In this document: in pieces, positions 9,440 to 21,149 of the stretch
Layout of the letters: each line of letters starts with the position of its first letter
Position numbering within the stretch: the first letter of the stretch is position 1
Assembly (NCBI GenBank): GCA_032433595.1
Contig: JASWJB010000129.1
Location: 45,833-109,832 of the forward strand
DNA: 64,000 nt
Origin: Conoideocrella luteorostrata
Lineage: Eukaryota; Ascomycota; Sordariomycetes; Hypocreales; Clavicipitaceae
Direction of reading: 5' to 3'
Notes under the pieces: model-generated
The model's database searches: none
What the model was told of the DNA's origin: nothing
The model's input: the letters and a program-made list of their open reading frames with translations, nothing else
Program-made: the position numbers and the translations under genes

Positions 9440-10897
9440 ATGCTTCCTCAAGTCGATAATTCTAGGCCGCAAGGGCTCTTCAAGGGCTCTCGCTCACATT
9501 CTTTCGATGGGCGCGACTCTGAGGGTCCGCGATCGACTAAGCGTCACCGGCAGCGACCACCAACCACTCGGACACTCGGCCGTTCGCACGAAAACGTCTC
9601 CCCGCCGAGCCATCCTCAGGCCGCTCCTCTGACGCCGCCACCAGAGTCTGCAAAGTTTGAAGACGACAAATCCGTGTCGAATACCCCGAACGAACGCCGC
9701 GTCAAGGCCTGACTCTTTCAGGAGGGCTCACGCCCCCGAAGAAAGAGTTGTCCCTATGGACCGGAACTCAAGGAGGATCCTGACACAGTCCAAAGGCACT
9801 GGGCTTTCGCTCGCCGAGGCAGTTGTCCTCCACGACTAGGGATCAGAGATTCGGACACGGACAAAGGACAGCGCCCGTTATTGGAAGTGCTTCAAGAGTT
9901 GTCACAAGCAGAGTCACAGAGACGGAGCCTCGGAGCCGGGTCGATCTCGTCAGCTCGAGGCTTGCGGCCACCCACGTCCCACGCAGACTATCGCAAAACT
10001 CTCTACAATAACGGTGTGTGGATTGACCACAGAGGTGTCAAGATACCGAAAGAGCTCCGAACCTTTCTTGATTCACACATCCTCAAGGAGCGGTCATTAA
10101 AGCTGTCTGCTGAAGCTATCGCCGAAGTAGCGGAAACCGCTGTCGGAATGGCGGACGGCCCAGAAAGCAATGTATACGATTTTGCACATACTGCGATGCT
10201 ACCTATTAAACACCGTGGTGTTGGGCGTGGCGGCAACACACCTTCGTATCCCGATGGATTACCAAGAAACAAGATGTTTACACTTCCTATAGCGGCGCCC
10301 AAGCCAGATATTCACCTTGGATACCCAATAACCCTATCCTCAGACTGGACGAACGAGGAGAGGGCAGTTATAGACCATCCGGTCGCAAGGCGTCTGACGC
10401 AGCCTGCCAAAGGCAACTGCTTCCCTTTTTTCTCATTTGAGTTAAAGTCCGAGGCCATGGGCGGCAATCTCTGGCAAGCGGAGAACCAGGCCGCAGGCAG
10501 CGGCGCGTGCTGTGTAAACTCGACGTGCTGGCTTTATCGAGAGGCTCATCCATCGGAAGTCCAGCCCATCGTAGACTCGATCGCATTTTCGGCCTGCGCC
10601 TCCCATCGGCTGGTTGTTTTCCACGTACACTTTTACCTGCACGAGGAGAATCGGTACTACATGTCTCAGATTGCAGCCTACGACCCGCTGCGCCAGGTCC
10701 AGGAAAGCAACCATTTAGTCGAGAGCATCATCGAGCATTGTCTAGGAGAGCGTCAGACAAAGATTCGGAAGGCGCTGGCGCTTCTCTATCCCTTTCCAGA
10801 CCACTGGAAGAACTCTCGACCTGCGAGTGGAGTGGATTCGCTATATTCTGCCGCCGGCCAAGACGATACTTCCAACAAGAGTCAACGGACGGTGTAG
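9440..10897 (+). pseudogene. DUF7924-like fungal protein gene, probably frameshifted
   Basis: The 338-residue frame at 9881-10897 carries a conserved fungal domain of unknown function. A core Phe-Glu-Leu-Lys (an ExK-like element, as in PD-(D/E)XK folds) is followed by a Gly-Gly-Asn-Leu-Trp, Ala-Glu-Asn-Gln and Cys-Val-Asn region, then a beta-rich block with an His-Val-His-Phe-Tyr. I assign it from memory to the DUF7924 type. 9440-9712, in the same frame, looks like the family's low-complexity N-terminus with Thr-Pro-Pro-Pro, but stops at TGA 9710-9712. From 9713 to about 9880 protein-like sequence jumps between frames, with no plausible intron. An unusual intron or an internal start near 9881 is possible. 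Confidence 0.55.
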
Positions 10898-11192
10898 GGC
10901 GGTTGAGTTCACACAGGCGGCAGCAGGTCAGCAGATAATGGCTGGCGTCAAGTATTGTCTGGGAGCGCAGCACACGGGGTGAAGGGAGTTATTAACTTTT
11001 CAATATACGTATACATACGGAGTATTTATTCACTCATTGCATACCGAAAAGGTCTCTCTGCTCCCACCTGTCACACATGTGAATCTGTGTTTATGGATTG
11101 TCCGTTCGCACATCTGTAACCATGAAAAAACGCATCTCAACAGTACATGGAGCGCCGGGGCATTCCTTGCCAGCAGGATCTTGCAAAAAGCA

Positions 11193-11264
11193 GCGCACAA
11201 AATGCCGGCGGGATGGGTGGTTCTTAGGAGAGCGCCTCTCAGCTCGGGTTGGGGCCAGGAAGGG
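11193..11264 (+). repeat. Dispersed block B, copy 1
   Basis: Starts GCGCACAAAATG and runs through GGATGGGTGGTTCT to an AGCTCGGGTT core. About twelve copies occur in the window, mostly on the plus strand. Confidence 0.85.
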
Positions 11265-11373
11265 TGAATTTGTCTTTGGATGTTTTTGATGATACATGAT
11301 AAGAGTGGAGATTCCTTATTTCCACCACCCGACTTCCGCTTTTTTACTTGTTTCCCGACTCCATCATCAATGC

Positions 11374-11651
11374 TTAGTTCTTCTTGCTGACCGTGGGAAT
11401 AGACAGAGCTAAAGAAGAGAAATGAGTTAGCCTTGTGGAATAATATCGCGTAACTCGAGATTACCTTGTCTAATTATAGCGTCGTCGCAGCAAAAAAATA
11501 AACAAAAGAGACCCCTATTGAGGTGGGGGAATTACAGGGATCATACATACTGGGAGACAAGCTCTGCTTGCTTCAGCTTCTCAGCCTTCTTGGTGTCCAT
11601 GAGAATCAGGGTGTCCTTGAGAACCGGTTCGTAAAGGGTTCTGAGGTGGGG
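11374..11651 (-). pseudogene. Possible ribosomal protein eL38 remnant
   Basis: On the minus strand 11551-11651 reads Val-Leu-Lys-Asp-Thr and then Lys-Ala-Glu-Lys-Leu-Lys-Gln, the order found in eL38 with about five extra residues between. After a gap that could be an intron (ending TTCTTTAG near 11409) comes a short last exon ending Val-Ser-Lys-Lys-Asn and a stop at 11374-11376. The match is short and the N-terminus is absent, so identity is tentative. Confidence 0.35.
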
Positions 11652-13514
11652 ACACCAATACAGGCCTCTTGGATTTCCTATTAGACGTCAATCGAACCAT
11701 ACTGTCGTCCTTATCCACGTCAATTACTTGCGGCCTGTCGACGATGCCCCCCTCCCCCACCCATTCAAATTTCAACGTTGTTCAACGCCAACTGTCGTAG
11801 GTATACACTAGTCTGTCAGCTTATAGTCGAGGGCTTGGGCTGAGGGTATGCTTAAAATTAATTAGATTCCTGTTCCTTAAGCGTAAACCTTCTCGTGATT
11901 CCTCATGATGTTTTACATCGGATCACAGCCAGGGGAATTATTCTTGCTCGGTTTGGCCAAGGGGAAAAACATACACGAACTCGATGAACTAGGTTTAAAA
12001 AGTCAAAATGTCAGTATCTTAGTGTCTCTGCCATAGAGTGGCGAATTTCGGCTTCCTTGGGAGAAAACACCTTGATGTCGGCGACCTCACGAGGAGGCGT
12101 TTTGGCGGTGTTTAGTTGGTCTGTATGGACGGGGCTCTCAGAGGATTGCCACAAAGAGGATGGCAATAGAGGATTCTGCCTCCGGTTTTGAACTGGAAGA
12201 TAAGAATGCTTACCAAAATCCTAACGGCTCACGGCCGGAAGCGACGGTCTGGCCTTCATCGTCAGATAAGTCCATGAGGGACAACAAAAAATAAAAATAT
12301 ACAAATAAAAATATAAATAAAAATACAAATTTGAAAGCAAAAGGAATGGAAGCGGGGGAAAAAAAAAATGAACAAATCCACTAAGAGAGGGGCAGCTTAC
12401 TCTGCATCAGCCCGTGAAAATGATGCGAGGAGGAAACCTACGCTCCCCCGCGCCTGCCCTCGCCTTGCTTGAACGCAAATCTCAGGCAAAGAGAAGGACC
12501 GGTGTACGTGTTGGTTCAGCTAAGATTGGAAGGTTGGTGAGACTGCCTTGTGAATGAGCCAATAAGATGGAGAATAGTATCGCACGCGAATTTGTTAATC
12601 TCGAATCTTAAGGCCAAGAGATATTTCGAGACTCAACGAAACTGATGGAAGATAGCAGAAGCGAGGTGGCCCTGGAAACGCAGTTGTATGTTACACACGG
12701 GAGTTGCCATGACGGGGGAGGACGGGGGAATTTGCTATGTACTGCCCACCTCAGTGTGTGTTACAGTGCAATTTGCTCTGTAATTATAAGCAAAGCGGAT
12801 TTGGGGTTACCTAGGCAGTTACTCTTTAATTTTTGCCCACAGGCAGATGCGGTGGGCGGGCAGTCTAAGAGTCTCCAGGCTCGCTACTCCGTACTTTGCC
12901 AATTTGAATCAGTTTTTCAAGAGCCGCAGCCATACTTGTGACCTGGAAGACGACTCACTTCACCAAGGATCTCAGCCAAATCCAACGAGCAGCAATGCTA
13001 CAATCGACACATACTCTGCGACTCCGGGTACAAGAACCGATCCGACATGTTCAGGTGGCCCCTCATCAAACGCAACCGCACGATGATCCTGGGCCACATC
13101 AATACTACCACCTTCACCAGATGCTGGCAAATCTCACCGCCGCCCAATGCGGCACCAATACGGTATCTTCAGCATCCTTAACATCCATCGGGCACACTGC
13201 AGGCCGCTTCCTCAGCCCGTCATGTTGGCGCCACGTGTCCCGTGGAGGGGGGGGGGGGGGGTTTGCGCTGCCCGTCAGGCAGCCATGGCAACTGTGCCAC
13301 GGCCAATGGCATGCGCCTCGAAATCTGCAGGTTATCTAATCCCCCCTCCCCATCAAGTTGCGAAGGCCCCAAGCAAGGCCTTGGGGCTTCCTTGATACCG
13401 GAGTTCCCAATACTAGTTTCTTCTTTCTCGATACCGACACTCCTCATATTGGCTTCCAAGAGCAGGAACCATCGTCTGCAGCGCCGTCACCTTACGATTT
13501 CTTCGTGACAGAAC
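11652..13514. other. Intergenic region upstream of the receptor gene
   Basis: No gene seen. 12285-12370 is A-rich with AAATAAAAATA repeats. 12430-12600 is the second copy of the small element noted at 7500-7815. TACTCCGTA occurs at 12885-12893. 13247-13261 is a run of G. Confidence 0.5.
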
Positions 13515-16500
13515 ATGGCATTTGACTCTTTGAAGAGGGTGATCCGCCGGGTTCGTGAGAAGGACTGCCACAAAGGAGTCACCACGCCATCTCCGCAGTC
13601 GGAGGCGATCGCGGATACTCCACTGCTTCCCGCTTCATCTAAAAACAAGCCGAAAGCTCAGGTCACAATTGCCAATGCCGGGGATCAAGAGCTAACAGCG
13701 ACTTCGACCCATGCTGCAGAACAGTCACGAATCACGGATCTAATATCTCAGGAAACCGCACCGAGCGGGCATACACCATCTTCGGGAACCCTTGCCGCCG
13801 CGATTGCTTCCCCGAGCCTACCAGGCCGACTATGGACGAACGCTTATGAGGCTATCAGGAGAAATGACCCAACGCTGGCGAAAGCATACGAGACTATTTT
13901 ACAATCTGAGCTAGGTGAAGGATCGAGTCTTGGAAAAAATGATACAGGCAGCGAACATACCGAAATACAGCACGTGCAGGCAGAGATGGTGAGGCTGGTT
14001 AATTCTGGTCTGAAGAAAACAATAAAGGAAGCCGCTGTGAAAGAAAAAATACACGAAGGCATACGCATCGTGTCGTCAGTTAAGGACCTGGTAGGCAACG
14101 CAGTGAAGTATGCCCCAGAGGCTGCCACGGCCTGGGCAGGCGTGTGCTTGCTGCTACAGGTAAGCGATCTCGAGAGCAGGGATATGTCATCTAACACGTT
14201 CAGGTTTTGGAAAACCCTACTGCTGAGACTAGCGCACTTCGGACAGGAGTTAACTATGTTATCTCGCGGATGGACTGGTACTGGAGCTTGTCCAATAGCC
14301 TCCTGGAGAACCAAAGCCCCAGTAGAGCACAAGACGAACTGGAGAAGCGTGTAGTGGCGCTATACGAAAGTTTTCTCTCGTTTCAGATGAAGAGCGTTTG
14401 CTCATTCTTCCGGAGTCGATTGGCCGTCATTTTGCGGGATGTGTTGAAGTTTGATAACTGGACGGACACCCTCCAGAGCGTCAAGGACGCTGAAGAAGCT
14501 GTGCTACAAGACATCGGGCATTACACGAATGTAGAAACACTCAAAACAATCCAATATAGCGCCCAAAAAGCCGAGGACTGGCACCAAGATGAACAGATGC
14601 AGAAGTGTCTTCGGGATCTGCGTCTCTCTGATCCCCGCGATGATAAGGAGCGTATTGAGAAAACGACAGGGGGCTTAATTCTAGACGCCTCAAATTGGAT
14701 CCTGGTTCATGACGACTTCCAGCGACTGCGGCACTGCGACGATGTACGACTGCTCTGGATGAAGGGAGACCCAGGCAAAGGCAAGACGATGCTCATGATT
14801 ATTATCGTGAACGAGTTAGAGCGAGAGCCAACCAGTGGTACTACTGCACTATCTTACTTTTTCTGCCAGGGCACGAATAAGGATCTCAACAGCGCTACAG
14901 CGGTCTTACGCGGCCTCGTCTACCTTCTTGCCGCGAAATACCCCGCGCTCACTTTACACCTCCGCGAGAGCTATAATGCTGCTGGATTAAAGCTCTTTAG
15001 CGACGGGAACAGCTTCTTCGCTCTGTCGAAAATCTTGAAGAATATGCTTCAGGACAAAAGCGTCGGAAGAGCCTGCCTTATGGTTGATGCACTTGATGAA
15101 TGCATTGCCGATCGGGACCTGCTCTTGGAGCTTATCGTCCATTACACGGCCGAATTGCCCAACGTAAAATGGATTGTGTCGAGCCGCAACAGACCCGAAA
15201 TCGAACAGCGTTTAAGAGTGAATAGCTCAGGAGCAAAGCTTAGCCTCGAGGTTTCGGAAAACGCGGAACAAGTGTTTCAAGCTGTTAAAGTGTACATTGA
15301 CTCAAAGGTTTCAGAGCTGCAATCATTGCAAGACAATCAGGATCTCAGATACCAAGTCTGGGACCTCCTTCGCCAGAAGGCAAATGGTACCTTTCTGTGG
15401 GTTGCACTCGTCATCAAGGAACTTCACACAACAAACAGCTGGGACATACTTGAAGTAGTCCATCAAATGCCGCTAACCCTGGAATCACTCTATGAACGGA
15501 TGATGGAGCAGATCAATGGCTTGAAGAGGAAGAACCCTGAGTACTGTAAAGGTATACTTTCTGCAGCAAGCCTCGCATATCGACCCCTCCACCTCGCTGA
15601 ACTAGGTGTCTTATCTGGGCTGCCTAAAATTATATCCGCGAACTCGAAAGATGTGCGACAACTTGTATCCCTATGCGGATCGTTCCTTACAGTGCAAGAC
15701 GACGGCTTTGTGTATTTTATTCATCAGTCGGCCAAAGACTACTTAAGCGACAAGGTAGCCGCCAGCCGGAGGGAAGCACATCGCGCTATGTTTGAACGAT
15801 CGCTGCATGCTTTGCAGCAAGAACTCAAGCGGGATATGTACGGCTTGCGTTATCCCGGATTCTCCTTGGATGACTTCGAACCACCAGACCCAGATCCATT
15901 GGCATGCATTCGATATTCTGCCGTCCACTGGATAGACCACCTTTGCGAAGCACAGTACCAAGATGACGTGGCTGATGACGGGTTGGTCCACGAATTTCTT
16001 CAATGTAACCTCTTATTCTGGTTTGAAGTACTGAGCTTGTTCCGAGCGATACCTTACGTAATACTCGGGTTGGCAAAGCTTAGAGCATTCCTAAGGGTGA
16101 GTCTGTTCTGCGACTACTATCTGTACGTTTTATAACTATATTGCTAGGCTGCTACCAGAAGCTCCAGCCTTCAATCTCTTGTGACAGATGCAAATCGGTT
16201 CCTTCTTCACAGTAGGCTAGTGATCAGAAATGCCCCGCTCCAAGTTTATGTGTCAGCGCTCCTCTTCGCGCCAACCCGAAGTTTGACACGTAAACTGTTC
16301 GATGGAGAAAAGCCAGACTGGGTTTCGCAAGGGCCAATTGTAGATGAGGGCTGGGGTTCAACAATTACCACGCTCGCCGGGCACGATGACTGGGTTAAGT
16401 CGGTGGCATTCTCGCCGGACGGCAAGCTCGTGGCATCGGGCTCAGACGATAAGACTATTAAAATCTGGGACGCGGCAACAGGCGAGACTCAGCGAACGCT

Positions 16501-17524
16501 CGCTGGGCACGATGACTGGATCAATTCGGTGGTATTCTCGCCGGACGGCAAGCTCGTGGCATCGGGTTCAACGGATAAGACTATTAAGATCTGGGACGCG
16601 GCAACAGGCGAGACTCAGCAGACGCTTGCCGGGCACGATGACTGGGTTAATTCGGTGGCATTCTCGCCGGACGGCAAGCTCGTGGCATCGGGCTCGATCG
16701 ATAAGACTATTAAGATATGGGACGCGGCAACAGGCGAGACTCAGCGGACACTCGCCGGGCACGATGACTGGGTTAGGTTAGTGGCATTCTCGCCGGACGG
16801 CAAGCTCGTGGCATCGGGCTCAGACGATAAGACTATTAAGATATGGGACGCGGCAACAGGCGAGACTCAGCGGACGCTTGCCGGGCACGATGACTGGGTT
16901 AGGTTAGTGGCATTCTCGCCGGACGGCAAGCTCGTGGCATCAGGCTCAGACGATAAGACTATTAAGATATGGGACGCGGCAACAGGCGAGACTCAGCAGA
17001 CGCTCGCCGGGCACGATGACTTGGTTAGGTCAGTGGCATTCTCGCCGGACGGCAAGCTCGTGGCATCGGGCTCAGACGATGAGACTATTAAAATTTGGGA
17101 CGTGGCAACAGGCGAGACTCGGCGGACGCTCGCCGGGCATAGCGGCTGGCATAGTTCGGTGGTATTTGATCCTATCAATTCAAACCCGATTACTAATTAC
17201 GGCCATACGGACGTCATACAGGTGGGCGCCGATATTGACCAAGATGAGATTCATGTGCAGCCCTCGCCTCGCCAAAACCGGCCCCGTATGTTTGGCGTGC
17301 ATCCGGATTGTTCATGGATAACATGGAACGGGCATAATGTTATATGCCTTCCACCCGAATATCAAAGTGCAGTCTCAGCTGTATGGCTTGCCGCAGTGCC
17401 GTCAACAATGTGGAAGGTGGCTATCGGTTGCGGCTCGGGAAGGGTCATCCTCGTTTGCTTCTCTGACGCACCACCAGTGCCACCCTCTGCCGCGCTTGAT
17501 ATTGCTCGAGCGCAGAAGCGGTAG
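13515..17524 (+). CDS. NWD-type NOD-like receptor (NACHT-WD40)
   Basis: Predicted STAND-family receptor of 1304 residues, a class used in fungi for heterokaryon incompatibility and innate recognition. Exons are 13515-14159, 14204-16096 and 16148-17524. Both introns are phase 0, GT...AG, 44 and 51 nt, the first with a CTAAC branch site. An in-frame TGA (13506-13508) precedes the ATG. Residues 1-90 are low complexity; about 95-330 fit the NACHT_N domain (PF17100 type). The NACHT has Walker A Gly-Asp-Pro-Gly-Lys-Gly-Lys-Thr (Lys409) and Walker B Met-Val-Asp-Ala-Leu-Asp-Glu (Asp510, Asp513, Glu514). Six 42-residue WD40 units span 924-1175, with a degenerate last blade to the C-terminus. No stops or frameshifts are seen. 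I see no HET domain, so this is not the HNWD type of Podospora het-e. Confidence 0.93.
16379..17134 (+). repeat. Six 126-bp WD40-encoding tandem repeats
   Basis: Exactly 6 x 126 bp in frame, starting at 16379, 16505, 16631, 16757, 16883 and 17009. Units are nearly identical; units 4 and 5 differ at only a few bases. Amino-acid differences cluster after the GHDDW motif (Lys/Asn/Arg, Ser/Leu), at the residue before Asp-Lys-Thr (Asp/Thr/Ile) and at Gln/Arg near the end. These match the positions known to be hypervariable in allorecognition WD40 repeats. Confidence 0.95.
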
Positions 17525-18821
17525 GTGCTAAGTCGTTTCAGATTACCTGGTTCTGGTTCAGGCTCATTGTGACACTTGATGAACGATCGGCAGTGTTAGA
17601 CAAGTGCGGCTGTAAGGTGGGAGAGCTGCATAGGTAGCACTAAATCGAGTTCAGGAGCGCCTAATTCCAGCCAATCTGTGCACTATAGTTATACGTTCAT
17701 GTGAACCCTGGCTGTAATAAGGCTGCCGCCAACGTAGATTCACGCATAAAGCCTAAAAAATAAAAAATAATGCAGTGCGGTGTTCATGAGCGATTTGACG
17801 CCGGAAATGTCACGAAATGCACGCGCACTGTCAGAGGGGAGTGGATGTGTTAAGTGTTAACAGCTAGAAATGGCTCTTTTAATTAGATTGTAAAACGATA
17901 CAGCAGCCTTTATGTACTTGTTCTTCGGCACATGTGGCCCGCGGCACAGCCACAGTAATGTCCAAATTTTTCAGTCTACTATTATCATTGTATATCAAGA
18001 GATGGACACCCATTTCGCCTTTTTACAGTACATTCACAGTAGCGTATATAATATTTAAAGCTTTAGAAAAATGCACACACTAATTTAGTATGGTAACATT
18101 GCGGCGCTATGCAAGCAGCGAGACCGCCAAGGCAATTCGTTCTTGCAGACATCGGGCGCATGTTTAGTGGGTTTAAACGTTCATAGCACAAAGGTACCCA
18201 TGATAAGGCCATTGGTGCCAGGATGTACCCAGGAGGCTTGGGAAGCGAAGAGCAGAACAGCGCAAGGGAAGGGGGGGTGGTCTGTATTTCGAAAATTTCC
18301 TTGAAGCCAAAGGAGGCTTCCACGCAATTCGGTACGAAAAACGCAAGTTCAGGACAACACAAACTAAGATAGATACGATGGGTACGATTTGCTACTAACG
18401 CGAGCAGCGCTATTTATAACCCCGTGTTCCCCCACCCAGCACACTAAAACCGCTGCGGCGTCAATATGGCCATCGGATATGGGATAACACGGACGGCCAA
18501 TAGCTACTTTGGCGGACTTTGACGGTTAGTAATAAGACTGCGCTGTTCCGTTTGGTAACAGCACGCCTAAATTTGCATTCTTGTTTTGCTTCACCTTCCT
18601 GCTTCCTACAATGTGGCACCGGCCGCCCGTATTTGCGCCAGCAAGTAACTCGTCAAGCACTCCGGCAAACAAGGTTTCCACCTTGGTGTCCGCGCTCATC
18701 CTTTCCACGTTGTCCGTAGCAGCAGACTGCAGACCGCTCCACCACTGGAGCAAAAGTGTAGGCCCACTGAAACTTCAATCCAGTGGCTGTGATTGAGTAT
18801 TGTATTCCACGCAACAGGTGC
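17525..18821. other. Intergenic, with start of the uL16-bearing repeat block
   Basis: 17525-18450 has no recognisable gene. 18590-18820 is a repeat: 18612-18705 is the inverse of 21815-21900, and 18749-18818 is the inverse of 29166-29225 and resembles 46200-46255 (core TGTTGCGTGGAATA). Confidence 0.5.
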
Positions 18822-19385
18822 ATGGGGAAAGCCCAACGGCACTGTTAGCCGTGTCAACATTGGTCAGATCATCATGAGCGTCCGTACTCGTGACTCCAGT
18901 ATGTCTTGAACCCCAAAGAATATAACTTTCAATTTCTTGCGCAGCATGAAAGCTAATTCTAATCGTCTAGACCGTTATCTCGCCCTCGAGGCTCTCCGTC
19001 CATCTCAATACAAGTGTTGTGAGCAGAATAGTCTAGTCGAAAGCAGTCACTCACTTGACGGAACCATCCAATATAAGGGACGTTCCAACACAGTAGTTGA
19101 TGAATTTTACAACAACTATTACACATCTGTTATTGTGATTTGTTTCATGTCCACCCATGCCTTTGTGACCCTTTGTTACACATTCCAAATCGACAGCATA
19201 CGTGCAGACTCTAGCACCCCACCTAGCGCGGAACAACAAGTTCCCTGGTCGCCAAGAGATCATCATCTCCCAAGAACTCGGGTCTCACCCCTCTTCGCCG
19301 TGACGAGTATCTCGATCGCAAGGCCGCTGGTCGCGTCAAGGTTAATAGTGCTTACGTTTAGTTCCTCGGCAATCACGGCTTCATC
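18822..19385 (+). pseudogene. uL16 (RPL10) gene fragment, copy A
   Basis: uL16 is a core 60S ribosomal protein. The plus strand reads [22 protein letters not shown]. A phase-1 intron follows (GTATGT at 18899 to CTAG at 18970, with CTAAT branch). Then comes Arg-Tyr-Leu-Ala-Leu-Glu-Ala-Leu-Arg and Gln-Tyr-Lys. A solo LTR (19015-19235) interrupts here, and the reading resumes at Phe-Pro-Gly-Arg-Gln (19241). A frameshift lies near 19280, and a TAG (19359-19361) stands where the family has Gln. The retained intron shows it copied genomic DNA, not mRNA. It is non-functional. Confidence 0.87.
19015..19235 (+). mobile_element. Solo LTR inside the uL16 copy A
   Basis: 221 bp from TGTTGTGAGC to GCGCGGAACA with inverted TGTT/AACA ends. 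It is flanked by a perfect 5-bp duplication ACAAG (19010-19014 and 19236-19240). Its sequence is unrelated to family alpha. Without it the host reading Gln-Tyr-Lys joins Phe-Pro-Gly, the natural uL16 order, so insertion followed the gene duplication or hit the parent copy. Confidence 0.93.
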
Positions 19386-20250
19386 AGCAGCCAAAATCGA
19401 TATTTAAGTTTGCCCGGTACCCGGCAACACTTGCTTCATGGCAGCGAGACGGTATTGATGAACATGTCAACTATGTTGATGAATATTACACGGGAAGCCC
19501 TCGCCACCGATACACCAACAGTATGAGACTTCCGGGTCGGTCCCTCTTTGAGCGGCCGCCGACATGAGCTCCAAAACCTCAATCAAGGAGCACCAATCGG
19601 AGTGATCGTCCCGGCGAAGCTCATCAGACGAGAGATCGGCATCGCTGAACGCTATGACGAGGATTTCCGCATGCCCCACATGTCTTCTGGTCATGATTAT
19701 CGCGAGACTTGCGTTTCCGACCGTAATTTCTTTGTTGTTGGCCTTGTTTAATCCAGATCACCAGATTGACTAGTGGCCTGATACGCTGTGCCTCGCTTGA
19801 TTCAAGAATTGCTTCCTTAGTCCAGAATGGTTGTCTATAACTAGCTTCTAAGCTCAGAGGCAGCCTTCACGATACACCACTCGTTGCTAGCATTCCTGAA
19901 ATACAGCTCCAGGAGCGGCATCAACGCTCTCCCTGTCTTTCAGTAGGCGCCTCTTCTCGAATTGCGCGGCAGCCATGAAGAGCATGCGAGGTCTTTGACA
20001 CAAGACTAGTCTTTAGGAGGCTTATGAGGCGTATTTTCCACAGTCGATTGTCGGCCGAAAACGAACTTGGTCCAGCGATGATGGCTCTCCGACATGTCGG
20101 TTGACTGCTGACACCTCTTCGCACACAACTGTCCCGGAGACTACTGTGGTATCTAATTCGTTCAGCAATTCGCATTGTAGCCTAAAGGACCGAGGACCTA
20201 CAGTGGCATTCATTCGGACAACATGGCCGGACATGTTGGTTCCTGTCGTG
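19386..20250. other. Repeat-derived region with unrecognised coding-like blocks
   Basis: 19600-19750 and its inverse at 20940-21005 share a hydrophobic peptide-coding stretch (Ile-Ala-Arg-Leu-Ala-Phe-Pro-Thr). 19937-20230 is the inverse of 28470-28645 and 20853-20925, reading Gly-Arg-Lys-Arg-Thr-Trp-Ser-Ser-Asp-Asp-Gly-Ser-Pro-Thr. I do not recognise the parent genes. Confidence 0.5.
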
Positions 20251-20254
20251 CACT

Positions 20255-20425
20255 AGTGATGTCGGAACGTACAGGCTTCGTTGACAATGTGATCAAGGCC
20301 GGGAACAGGTAGTCTACAAACTGAATCTCAGCTACCGGCTTCACATCCTCTGCGGCAACACGAATTGCAGATCCGACAATGCCTTGTTCCGTCAAAGGTA
20401 TATTATACACCACCTTATCTCCGAA
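20255..20425 (-). pseudogene. Branched-chain keto-acid dehydrogenase E1-beta fragment
   Basis: The mitochondrial E1-beta subunit decarboxylates branched-chain keto acids together with E1-alpha. The minus strand reads Pro-Leu-Thr-Glu-Gln-Gly-Ile-Val-Gly and Ala-Glu-Ile-Gln-Phe-Val-Asp-Tyr-Leu-Phe-Pro-Ala, a signature of this subunit. After a one-base frameshift it continues Asp-His-Ile-Val-Asn-Glu-Ala. Only about 55 codons remain. It lies between repeat blocks that also occur next to the uL16 copies. Confidence 0.75.
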
Positions 20426-20586
20426 CTCCTCCTGGAGGCGAGGCTACTGGTGCAGCGGAAGACACGTTTCAAAAGCTATTCATCTCCTCTCCGCTCCACT
20501 CCCGCTCATCTCTTGGCGAGCAAAATAGTAGACTTGAAACTAACTCATGGAGAATGCACTTGTCGGATAACTCGGGTGTGTGTGTA

Positions 20587-20643
20587 TGTTACGTTATTGA
20601 GGCCAGAGCAACTGCACAGTGGAAAATTGATAGCAATGAATAG
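20587..20643 (+). repeat. Truncated LTR-like end
   Basis: Begins TGTTACGTTATTGAGG, the same end as the reverse-strand copies finishing at 21363 and 29005. Only about 57 bp remain before unrelated sequence. An imperfect inverted repeat flanks this area (20561-20583 and 20826-20850, sharing GATAACTCGGG). Confidence 0.6.
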
Positions 20644-20666
20644 AAAGTGATGTTCAAATTCTTGTG

Positions 20667-20830
20667 CATTAATGGGAAGATGTGTGTTGCAGTGATGATA
20701 GAAGAAGAATTCCTTGTCTGACGGTCCCGTCCAAATCCCCTCATTTATACAGATACCCTTGTTTCGGATTCCTGACCTATCCCCAGAGTCTACGTAATTC
20801 TTATTGCACTGCCCGTGTAATCCACACACA
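20667..20830 (+). repeat. LTR-like dispersed repeat, copy 2
   Basis: Shares the AGAAGAATTCC...CCGTCCAAATCCCC...TTTATA...GTGTAATCCA layout with 28146-28353. It has LTR-like features (TATA-type element, CA-proximal end) but I cannot fix boundaries or find a duplication. Confidence 0.55.
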
Positions 20831-20984
20831 CTCACACACACGCCCGAGTTATCAATTGACATGTCGGAGAGCCATCATCACTGGACCATGTTCGTTTTCG
20901 GCCGGCAATCGACCTCCAGCCAATCCGGCGATCAGAATTAGCAACAAGGTTAACAACAAAGAAATTGCGGTCGGAAACGCAAGT

Positions 20985-21149
20985 CTCGCAATAATCATGA
21001 CCATCAACCTTGGCGCGACCAGCAGCCTTGCGATCGAGATACAGGTCACGGCCAAGAGGTGGGGTGAAACCCAAGTTCTTAGGAGATAATAATCTTTGGG
21101 CGACCAGGAACTTGTACTGAGATCGACGGAGAGCCTCAAGAGCGAGATA
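20985..21149 (-). pseudogene. uL16 (RPL10) fragment, copy D
   Basis: The minus strand reads Tyr-Leu-Ala-Leu-Glu-Ala-Leu-Arg-Arg-Ser-Gln-Tyr-Lys-Phe, then with a lost base Lys-Asn-Leu-Gly-Phe-Thr-Pro, Tyr-Leu-Asp-Arg-Lys-Ala-Ala-Gly-Arg. This is the middle of uL16. It abuts an LTR-like segment at 21150. Confidence 0.82.

Noticed and set aside
13844..14332. 162-codon antisense frame inside the receptor gene
   Set aside because: Shadow of exon 1 and the start of exon 2 of the receptor.
20561..20850. Possible small TIR element with GATAACTCGGG ends
   Set aside because: The inverted ends are short and followed by simple GT/CA repeats. No target duplication could be found, so the boundaries are not supportable.
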